From Pedobacter sp. (GTDB taxonomy: Bacteria; Bacteroidota; Bacteroidia; Sphingobacteriales; Sphingobacteriaceae), in NCBI GenBank assembly GCA_004295885.1, contig SEDG01000166.1, positions 1-5,859 of the forward strand: 5,859 bases of DNA, given 5' to 3'. Position 1 is the stretch's first letter. Every line of letters starts with the position of its first letter. Shown here piece after piece: positions 1-5,859 of the stretch. The notes beneath the pieces were generated by a model. The model was not told the origin of the DNA. It made no database searches and saw only the letters and a list, made by a program, of their open reading frames with translations. Made by a program: the position numbers and the translations under genes.

Positions 1-1560
1 GCTTATAACTATACCATTACTAAATATGTGCGTTTCAATGATCACCGTGGATGTGTAGCACAAGCATCTGATGAGGCGGTTTCAGGCAACTCGGAAGGTA
101 CAGTTACCTCTTTAAACCGTGGTTTATACCATGAACATTCAACTCAGGCATCTTTAAATGACATTGGCGATATCTGGAAAAGAATGTATGCATGTATTGC
201 CATCAATAACAAAATGTTAGAAAAGTTACCTAGCATACCACCAGCACCAAACGCAACGGTTTTAATTTTTGATCCAAAAAGAGTAGAAGGAGAAATGCGC
301 TTCCTTCGTGCAATGTCTTATTTCGAATTAACCAAAAGATTTGGAGGAGTACCAATCGTTGATAAGGTATATGGCGTGAACGACGACATCAATTTACCAC
401 GTTCATCATTTGAACAAGTAACTAACTTTATTTTAAGTGATTTAGAAATTGCTATTAACAAACTTGGCGAAGAGGGAACTTATAGCGCAGCAAATTATGG
501 CCGGCCAACCGTTGGCGCTGCGCAAGCATTAAAAGCCCGAGTTTTACTATATGCAGCGAGCCCTTTAAATAATCCATCGGGTGATAAAGCTAAATGGAAA
601 GCAGCAGCTGATGCAGCCTTGGTATTAATGAATGGTAGATATAGTCTACAAGCAACTTATGGCGATATATTGAACGTGCCTAGTTCACCAGAATATATCA
701 TGATCCGTATTAAAGGTAACACGCCGTTATCTGGAGAAATGATGCAGGATTTTTCTATGTCGCCAGGTTCTGGTGGTGCACAAGGGCAGATGAACCCAAC
801 ACAAAACCATGTTGACATGTATGAGATGGCAAACGGGAGGGCAATTACTGATCCAACTTCGGGTTATGACCCAACAAAGCCTTATGTGGGAAGAGAGCCT
901 AGATTTTATAATAACATTATTTACAACGATTTGCCGTGGCAGGGTGGTAAAATAGAAATGTGGTCAACAAATGGTGGCGCACCTTATGGAAAGGATTGGA
1001 ATCCAGGTAATATCACTTACACAGCTACGCGTTATTATTGCAAAAAATACTGGCCAGAAGTTTATAGAACAGTTGGTGGTAGTACAACATTGTTAAATTA
1101 TATCTATTTCCGCTATGCTGAAGTGTTATTAAACTACGCTGAAGCACAAAATGAGGCCGATTACAAAGTTGATGATGCTACCGTTTATAAAGCACTTGAC
1201 GATATTCGTAAACGTGCTGGCATCCAATTGGGAGCAAATGGCCATTATGGATTAAAATCTGCAATGACTCAATCAGAGATGCGTGAGGCCATTAGACATG
1301 AACGTGCCATAGAACTAGCTTTTGAAGATCACCGTTGGTATGATATTATGCGTTGGAAAATTGGTGCAACAACTATTGGTGTGCCAATGAAAGGAATGGA
1401 TGTGATTAAAAACACAAACGGAACCTTTACTTATACACCGATTGTTTTAGGTACTGGTTTTCAAAAAACATGGACCGAAAAGCAAAATCTCTATCCGGTT
1501 CCAAGAACAGAGATCTACAAAAGTAAAGGAGTACTTACCCAAAATCCTGGCTGGGAATAA
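1..1560 (+). CDS. SusD/RagB-family outer-membrane nutrient-binding protein, 5'-truncated (SusD-A)
   Basis: The frame is open from base 1, so the gene begins upstream; the GTG at 28 lies inside it and is not a start. The window holds 519 codons. Aligning its S-D-E-A-V block (67-81) with the same block in the downstream paralogue suggests about 55 residues are missing, including the signal peptide and lipid-anchor cysteine. Family hallmarks seen are R-F-L-R-A followed by F-G-G-V-P-I-V (340-360), A-L-K-A-R-V-L-L-Y-A-A-S-P (about 526-564), Y-I-Y-F-R-Y-A-E-V-L-L-N-Y-A-E-A (about 1099-1146), H-E-R-A-I-E-L-A-F-E-D-H-R-W-Y-D-I-M-R-W (1297-1356) and a typical end, L-Y-P-V-P ... L-T-Q-N-P-G-W-E. SusD proteins are surface lipoproteins with a TPR-rich helical fold. 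They bind oligosaccharides or other nutrients and cap a SusC transporter. The partner is probably an unseen susC upstream, since susC normally precedes its susD. The substrate is unknown. Family assignment is very secure. Confidence 0.96.
   Translation, partial: AYNYTITKYVRFNDHRGCVAQASDEAVSGNSEGTVTSLNRGLYHEHSTQASLNDIGDIWKRMYACIAINNKMLEKLPSIPPAPNATVLIFDPKRVEGEMRFLRAMSYFELTKRFGGVPIVDKVYGVNDDINLPRSSFEQVTNFILSDLEIAINKLGEEGTYSAANYGRPTVGAAQALKARVLLYAASPLNNPSGDKAKWKAAADAALVLMNGRYSLQATYGDILNVPSSPEYIMIRIKGNTPLSGEMMQDFSMSPGSGGAQGQMNPTQNHVDMYEMANGRAITDPTSGYDPTKPYVGREPRFYNNIIYNDLPWQGGKIEMWSTNGGAPYGKDWNPGNITYTATRYYCKKYWPEVYRTVGGSTTLLNYIYFRYAEVLLNYAEAQNEADYKVDDATVYKALDDIRKRAGIQLGANGHYGLKSAMTQSEMREAIRHERAIELAFEDHRWYDIMRWKIGATTIGVPMKGMDVIKNTNGTFTYTPIVLGTGFQKTWTEKQNLYPVPRTEIYKSKGVLTQNPGWE
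496..630 (+). repeat. Paralogous block, copy A (within SusD-A)
   Basis: These 45 codons align without gaps to codons 227-271 of SusD-B (5349-5483). By hand count 29 of 45 residues are identical, including A-L-K-A-R, L-L-Y-A-A-S-P, N-P-x-G-D, K-W and A-A-A-D-A-A. At the DNA level the copies differ at many third positions. This is therefore protein-level homology between paralogues, not a recent exact duplication. Confidence 0.8.
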
Positions 1561-1590
1561 TTTAACTATTTAACGCAAGATTTTATTCAA
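1561..1590 (+). other. 30-base intergenic gap between SusD-A and the SusC-like gene
   Basis: This is a short AT-rich spacer. I see no inverted repeat followed by a T-run that would end transcription. I also see no Bacteroidota-type promoter (TTTG near -33 with TAnnTTTG near -7) and no purine-rich Shine-Dalgarno sequence before the ATG at 1591. Missing Shine-Dalgarno sequences are usual in this phylum. The small gap and shared strand suggest cotranscription of the flanking genes, which is an inference. Confidence 0.6.
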
Positions 1591-1662
1591 ATGAAATTAT
1601 CAAAATCAAAATATATAGTATGCCTTCTGTTTTTATGGATGGCGGTACTGAATGTTTATGGG
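1591..1662 (+). other. Sec signal peptide of the SusC-like protein
   Basis: The first 24 codons encode a short lysine-rich segment (K2, K5, K7), then a hydrophobic stretch (I-V-C-L-L-F-L-W-M-A-V-L). A small-residue site follows, with G24 before Q25. This looks like a signal peptidase I site. Cys11 lies in the middle of the hydrophobic core with no lipobox context, so lipoprotein processing is unlikely. The exact cleavage point is a guess within one or two residues. Confidence 0.75.
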
Positions 1663-4600
1663 CAAACGCCTGATGAACAATTAACCATAAAGGGCAAGGT
1701 GATAGACCAAGAAAAAAAGCCCCTGCCTGGTGTTTCAATCTCCATACAGGAGGATAAGAAAAATAGATCAGTTAACACAGATGCTAATGGTAATTTTACC
1801 ATAGAAACAAGTACAAGCGATGTGTTGGTTTTTAAAATGGTTGGTTTCGGTACCATATTTAAGCCAGCGGCTGAACTGAACAATACAGAGATTGTTTTAA
1901 CCAAATCTTTGGTAGATGCTGGTGATGATGATTTAGTTTACATCCCCTTTGGTGTAAGAAAGAGAAGAGAAGTAACGGCTACCATTAGCACGATTTCTGC
2001 AACTAATTTGCCTCAAATACCATCATCTTCCTTAACGAATGTGTTTACAGGAAGGTTACCGGGACTGGCAATTTATCCAAGTGGTTCTCAACAACCTGGT
2101 TATGATGCTTCCAGTTTTTTAGTTCGTGGTCGTTCGTCTTATAATAGTAATCAAGAACCTTTGATTTTAGTAGATGGAATTGAGCGTAATTTCGCTGCCA
2201 TGGATTTAGGGGAGATAGAAAGTGTAAGCGTGTTAAAAGATGCAGCAACTTTGGCTTGGTATGGTATGTATGGCGCTAATGGTGTAATTTATGTTAAAAC
2301 CAGACGTGGAAGCGCCACCTCTACCAAGGTTACTTTTGATGCACAAGCAGGTTTGCAGGCACCTTTGCAAATAGCTCGTCCGCTAGATTCTTATACTTAT
2401 GCAACTTTATATAATGAAGCTGCAATAAATAGTGGCGGAACAGCAGTTTATGGCCCAGCAGCATTGCAAGCTTATCAAGATGGTTCTGATCCATATAAAT
2501 ATCCAAACAACAATTTTGTAAAGGATTTTACTAAAAATGTGGCACCAACACAACGTTATGTAGCTACGGTAACAGGTGGTAATGCTTTCTTAAAATATTA
2601 TACTTTACTAAGTGCTTACCAACAAGGCGGCTTTTATAAGGGCGGTCATAATGAAACTTATGATGCGAATACCAATTTTAACAGGTACAATTTGAGAACA
2701 AACCTTGATTTGCACGTTAGTAAAAATCTAGACGTGGCGTTAGACATTGGTGGAAGGATAACCAATTTAACTTTCCCAAATCAAGGAACGGCTGCTTTTC
2801 TAAATGCAGTTTATTCTACTCCTGCAAATGCTTTTCCTGTACTTAACCCAGATGGTTCTTACGGTGGAACATCAATTTTTCCTGCGAGTAATCCAAAAGC
2901 TATGTTAGAGGCAAGAGGAGCAAGTACAGATTTATTGCGTAACATGATTGCAACCATCAGTGCCAGACAGAAAATGGATGGCATTTTAAAAGGATTGGCT
3001 GCAGAGGTATTTTATGCCTATGATATCGCAGGCCTTTATCGGTCAGGGTTTACACAAAACTATGCAACTTTCGAGTCAAATGGTGCAGGTGGCTATTTGC
3101 CTGCTTATGGAACTGCAGCTAAAGTCGACTATCAGGGCAATTCATTTTCCGGAAATATTAAAAAGAGTGAATTTTGGGCTGGTTTAGATTACGGTAGAAC
3201 TTTTGGCGATCATGATGTTAAATTTACTTCTAGAGTTTCGAGACAAATTTATTCAGTATTCGGTAACCTTGATACTAGACGTGAAGGAATTTCTAACCGT
3301 TTAACCTACGGTTTTAAACAACGCTATTTTGTTGATTTAACAGCTGGTTATTCTGGTTCAGAAAATTTTGCAGTAGGCAAACGTTTTGGGTTTTTTCCCG
3401 CAATGTCTGCTGGATGGATTGTTTCTGATGAAAACTTCATGAAAGGTACCAGCTCATTCCTTGATTTATTAAAGATCAGAGGCTCTTATGGTCTGGTTGG
3501 TAATGATGCAATTGGTAATGCCAGAAGATTTGCATTTAACGATTTCTTTTCAAGAAGCACTACTGGTTATACTTTTGGTACCGGTTTTACTGGACAGGGA
3601 GGTACAGCGCAATTGGCCTTAGGTAACCCTTACTTAACATGGGAAAAAGCTTACAAAACAAGTGTTGGTTTTGATGCTAAAATGCTCAAACAGTCATTGT
3701 CTATCAGTGCTGATTATTTCTATGAAATTAGAAAAGACTTAGCTACCGGTTCTCAGTTGCCAAGTACATTAGGCCAATCTTTAGTGTATGTAAATGAGGG
3801 CGAAGCTTCTTATAAAGGATTTGAAACTGGTATTAATTACAATAAAATAATAGGTGGGGTTAACTTAAATGTTTTCGGTAACTACACTTATCAGGTAAGT
3901 AAAATTTTAAAGGTTAACGAAGCAGCAAACTTACCTGCTTATCAAAAATCAGTTGGTCACCCAATCACAAGTGTAATCAGCCCTGCTGCAACAGCAAATT
4001 CTGGCGCTGGTTACATCAGTAGCATGTACAAATCCATGGGGCTTTTTCAGTCTCAGGCAGAAATAGATGCGGCTCCAAAGCAACTGTTGTCTAAAGACGT
4101 AAAACCAGGTGACATTAGATACGTGGATCAGAATGGCGATGGTATCATTAACGGTTTAGACGTTGTTAAAACAGATTACAATTTTGTGCCAAACCACGTT
4201 TTCGGATTGGGTGCTTCAATTGCCGTAAAAGGTATCGATTTAAACTTTTTATTTCAGGGAACAGTGGGTAGCTCAGTTACCATTAACCAATTGGTAAATG
4301 CGGGTAACACAAATAATGGTTTCTTAAATCAGTTTAGTGTGGATAGATGGACTCCAACAAATACATCGGCGCCATATCCAAGGTTATTAATCTCCGATCG
4401 TGGCAACAATACCGTAAATTCAGATTTCTGGATCCGCTCTAGTGATTATGTGAGATTAAAAAACATAGAACTAGGTTACTCGCTAAATGACAGGTTTGTA
4501 AAACGATTAAAATTATCGCAGCTGAGATTTTATGTAAGTGGTTTAAACCTGTTAACGTTTAGCAAATTAAACGATCTAAATATTGATCCTGAGTTGCCAG

Positions 4601-4668
4601 AATCTGGCTTTAACTCGTCATATCCGTACATGAAAATCTATTCATTCGGTGTTAACTTGAAATTTTAA
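1591..4668 (+). CDS. SusC/RagA-family TonB-dependent outer-membrane transporter
   Basis: This complete 1025-residue protein has the usual SusC length. The ATG at 1591 is supported by the signal peptide that follows: basic start K-L-S-K-S-K, hydrophobic core to about residue 22, likely cleavage near V-Y-G-Q (22-25). Residues 31-106 form a carboxypeptidase-regulatory-like beta-sandwich (G-K-V-I-D, L-P-G-V-S-I, T-D-A-N-G-N-F-T). Next come a TonB-box-like stretch (L-V-Y-I-P-F-G, 115-121) and the plug (to about 240), with G-R-L-P-G-L, F-L-V-R-G-R-S-S, L-V-D-G-I, I-E-S-V-S-V-L-K-D-A and Y-G-A-N-G-V-I. The rest is the beta-barrel, ending in aromatic F-G-V-N-L-K-F. There is no N-terminal STN domain, so it probably does not signal to an anti-sigma factor. 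Family members import oligosaccharides or other large nutrients using TonB-ExbBD energy, with a SusD lid. The likely partner is SusD-B, two bases downstream. The substrate cannot be told. Confidence 0.97.
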   Translation: MKLSKSKYIVCLLFLWMAVLNVYGQTPDEQLTIKGKVIDQEKKPLPGVSISIQEDKKNRSVNTDANGNFTIETSTSDVLVFKMVGFGTIFKPAAELNNTEIVLTKSLVDAGDDDLVYIPFGVRKRREVTATISTISATNLPQIPSSSLTNVFTGRLPGLAIYPSGSQQPGYDASSFLVRGRSSYNSNQEPLILVDGIERNFAAMDLGEIESVSVLKDAATLAWYGMYGANGVIYVKTRRGSATSTKVTFDAQAGLQAPLQIARPLDSYTYATLYNEAAINSGGTAVYGPAALQAYQDGSDPYKYPNNNFVKDFTKNVAPTQRYVATVTGGNAFLKYYTLLSAYQQGGFYKGGHNETYDANTNFNRYNLRTNLDLHVSKNLDVALDIGGRITNLTFPNQGTAAFLNAVYSTPANAFPVLNPDGSYGGTSIFPASNPKAMLEARGASTDLLRNMIATISARQKMDGILKGLAAEVFYAYDIAGLYRSGFTQNYATFESNGAGGYLPAYGTAAKVDYQGNSFSGNIKKSEFWAGLDYGRTFGDHDVKFTSRVSRQIYSVFGNLDTRREGISNRLTYGFKQRYFVDLTAGYSGSENFAVGKRFGFFPAMSAGWIVSDENFMKGTSSFLDLLKIRGSYGLVGNDAIGNARRFAFNDFFSRSTTGYTFGTGFTGQGGTAQLALGNPYLTWEKAYKTSVGFDAKMLKQSLSISADYFYEIRKDLATGSQLPSTLGQSLVYVNEGEASYKGFETGINYNKIIGGVNLNVFGNYTYQVSKILKVNEAANLPAYQKSVGHPITSVISPAATANSGAGYISSMYKSMGLFQSQAEIDAAPKQLLSKDVKPGDIRYVDQNGDGIINGLDVVKTDYNFVPNHVFGLGASIAVKGIDLNFLFQGTVGSSVTINQLVNAGNTNNGFLNQFSVDRWTPTNTSAPYPRLLISDRGNNTVNSDFWIRSSDYVRLKNIELGYSLNDRFVKRLKLSQLRFYVSGLNLLTFSKLNDLNIDPELPESGFNSSYPYMKIYSFGVNLKF
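4126..4161 (+). other. EF-hand/dockerin-like Asp-rich loop in the SusC-like barrel
   Basis: Residues 846-857 read D-Q-N-G-D-G-I-I-N-G-L-D. This matches the twelve-residue calcium-loop pattern D-x-N-x-D-G-x-I-x-x-x-D, with possible ligands at D846, N848, D850 and D857. A D-x-N-G-D-G segment at about this place is common in SusC-family proteins. Metal binding is therefore plausible from the pattern but not shown. Confidence 0.55.
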
Positions 4669-4670
4669 TT

Positions 4671-4736
4671 ATGATGAAGATGAAAAAAAATATATGCTAT
4701 ATCTTCCTTGCAGTGATGTTGATCGCTCAAGGATGT
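4671..4736 (+). other. Lipoprotein signal peptide and lipobox of SusD-B
   Basis: Twenty-two codons encode a basic start (K3, K5, K6), a hydrophobic core (I-F-L-A-V-M-L-I) and A-Q-G-C, with Cys22 at 4734-4736 as the predicted acylated residue. The box is slightly off the usual L-x-G/A-C because position -3 is Ala and -2 is Gln. The residues after the cysteine, E-K-D, are charged and partly acidic. That resembles the export signals that send Bacteroidota lipoproteins to the cell surface, though it is not an exact match to one I can name with confidence. Confidence 0.75.
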
Positions 4737-5859
4737 GAAAAAGATAGCTTTCTTCAAGATGGGTCATTCAGTGGTGACAATAACGTTACCGAAGCTCAGC
4801 TTTGGGCCAACCCAGATTATGCTAGAAACTTTTTAAACAATATTTACTCAACGCTACAAGATCGATACAACTTGGATGGTGATGGAGGAATACTTGCGTC
4901 AGGTTCTGACGAAGCAGTAAACTCTAACTTAAATGGTGGAATAAACGTATTAAATAACGGAACTTGGGCCCCAGTAAGAACTTTTGATGATGTATATGCC
5001 AATATGTATGCAGGTATCCGTAAAGCAAATATGTTCATAGAAAAAGCACCAACAAGTCCATTCATTGTTTTAGATGAGTTGATACCGGCAAACGTTGCTG
5101 CAAACCAAACTTACGAGTTGCAGTTGGCCCGATTAGTAGGACAAGCTTACTTCTTAAAAGCATTCTTTGAATTTGAGTTATTAAAGCGTTATGGAAGTTT
5201 TGTTATTGTAAATAAAACCTTAACGGTTAATGATGAATTAGATGTGCCTCGTAATACATTTGAGGAATGCGTGGCGCAAATTGCTAAGGATTGTGAAGAG
5301 GCAATTACTAGATTGCCTTTATCTCCAACCGAATGGAATGGTACAAACAAAGGTAGGGCAGCAGGTACGGCAGCAATGGCTTTAAAAGCAAGATTGTTAT
5401 TGTATGCGGCTAGTCCTCAATACAACCCAACTGGTGACATAACAAAGTGGCAAGCGGCAGCAGATGCAGCTAAACGAATAATGGATACTGGTAAACATAA
5501 TTTATTTAATTCTTATCCAAATATTTGGTTATGGAATGTTACTGCCAATCAGTATAATGCCGAAACTATTTTTGCTACCTCTGCTAATGCTACGGTTGCT
5601 ATTGAGCAAAACAACGCACCTATCAGTTACGATGCTGCCAATGGCCGCACCAATCCAACTCAGGAAATGGTTGATGCCTATGAAATGAAAACTACTGGTA
5701 AACCGATTACAGACGCTACTTCTGGTTATAGTGCAACTAATCCTTATACCAATAGAGATCCAAGATTTGGTTTTTCTGTATTGTTTAATACAGCATCGGT
5801 ACAGCCAGTTGTAGCTTCAAATAGGTTTAAAAGTAAAGATGTAGAAACATTTGTAGGTG
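4671..5859 (+). CDS. SusD/RagB-family outer-membrane nutrient-binding lipoprotein, 3'-truncated (SusD-B)
   Basis: The frame opens at ATG 4671, two bases after the SusC-like stop, and runs unbroken to the window edge (396 codons). In-frame ATGs at 4674 and 4680 are alternative starts; all keep the signal peptide, and no Shine-Dalgarno sequence helps choose. A lysine-rich start and hydrophobic core lead to Cys22, the likely lipid anchor. Family motifs are S-G-S-D-E-A-V (77-83), A-L-K-A-R-L-L-L-Y-A-A-S-P (237-249), N-P-T-Q (328-331) and R-D-P-R-F (362-366). All align with SusD-A, so the two are paralogues. From SusD-A's length, roughly 185 C-terminal residues lie beyond the window. By family, it is a surface lipoprotein that binds nutrient ligands and closes over the SusC barrel encoded just upstream. 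The near-zero spacing suggests linked expression. In the first TPR region the usual G-G-V-P-I-V is replaced by G-S-F-V-I-V. The substrate is unknown. Confidence 0.95.
   Translation, partial: MMKMKKNICYIFLAVMLIAQGCEKDSFLQDGSFSGDNNVTEAQLWANPDYARNFLNNIYSTLQDRYNLDGDGGILASGSDEAVNSNLNGGINVLNNGTWAPVRTFDDVYANMYAGIRKANMFIEKAPTSPFIVLDELIPANVAANQTYELQLARLVGQAYFLKAFFEFELLKRYGSFVIVNKTLTVNDELDVPRNTFEECVAQIAKDCEEAITRLPLSPTEWNGTNKGRAAGTAAMALKARLLLYAASPQYNPTGDITKWQAAADAAKRIMDTGKHNLFNSYPNIWLWNVTANQYNAETIFATSANATVAIEQNNAPISYDAANGRTNPTQEMVDAYEMKTTGKPITDATSGYSATNPYTNRDPRFGFSVLFNTASVQPVVASNRFKSKDVETFVG
5349..5483 (+). repeat. Paralogous block, copy B (within SusD-B)
   Basis: This is the partner of the block at 496-630. 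A second matching block follows downstream: 5652-5768 here against 793-906 in SusD-A. It shares N-P-T-Q, V-D-x-Y-E-M, I-T-D, T-S-G-Y, P-Y and P-R-F. The same order and similar spacing of both blocks show that the two genes are homologous along their length. Confidence 0.8.

Noticed and set aside
28..1560. Reading the first gene as starting at the GTG at 28
   Set aside because: The frame is open to base 1. A start at 28 would leave a SusD protein without a signal peptide or lipid anchor, and the paralogue shows about 55 more residues belong upstream.
1561..1590. Possible promoter or terminator between SusD-A and the SusC-like gene
   Set aside because: There is no TTTG / TAnnTTTG pair, no stable hairpin and no T-tract after a stem, and the gap is too short to hold both signals.
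1656..1904. Minus-strand open frame of 82 codons
   Set aside because: It lies wholly inside the well-supported SusC-like gene, opposite the regulatory-like domain, and resembles no family I know.
2045..2248. Minus-strand open frame of 67 codons
   Set aside because: It lies opposite the conserved SusC plug region, whose motifs fully explain the sequence.
4844..5065. Minus-strand open frame of 73 codons
   Set aside because: It lies opposite the N-terminal part of SusD-B and has no recognisable protein features beyond chance hydrophobic stretches.
5859..5859. SusD-B as a broken gene because no stop is seen
   Set aside because: The frame is intact and still matches SusD-A up to the edge region. 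The missing end comes from the window boundary, not a mutation.
1..5859. A novel defence, mobile or other undescribed system
   Set aside because: All three genes belong to the known SusC/SusD families, and no unexplained stretch longer than 30 bases remains.

Overview
The window is a piece of a glycan-uptake (polysaccharide utilisation locus type) gene cluster from a member of the Bacteroidota. Three things point there: SusC/SusD-family proteins are essentially confined to that phylum, the DNA is AT-rich, and the start codons have no recognisable Shine-Dalgarno sequence. The sequence style would fit a soil or aquatic Sphingobacteriaceae such as Pedobacter or Mucilaginibacter, but that narrower assignment is only an impression.

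All genes read left to right. Bases 1-1560 are the 3' part of a susD-like gene whose start lies upstream of the window (called SusD-A here). After a 30-base gap comes a complete susC-like gene at 1591-4668, encoding a 1025-residue TonB-dependent outer-membrane transporter. Two bases after its stop, a second susD-like gene (SusD-B) starts at 4671 and is still open at the right edge. SusD-A and SusD-B are clearly related, with shared blocks in the TPR-like and middle regions. The simplest reading is two tandem susC-susD pairs in one operon, the first pair's susC lying upstream of the window.

In the cell, the SusC-like protein should form a TonB-driven barrel in the outer membrane. The SusD-like lipoprotein should sit on it as a substrate-binding lid at the cell surface. 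The substrate cannot be read from the sequence: no glycoside hydrolase, polysaccharide lyase, sulfatase, sensor or regulator gene is present here. I found no RNA gene, mobile element, CRISPR array, terminator or convincing promoter. Coding sequence fills practically the whole window, and I see no sign of an undescribed system. The points worth a second look are the tandem paralogous pairs and some variant motifs in the SusC-like and SusD-B proteins.
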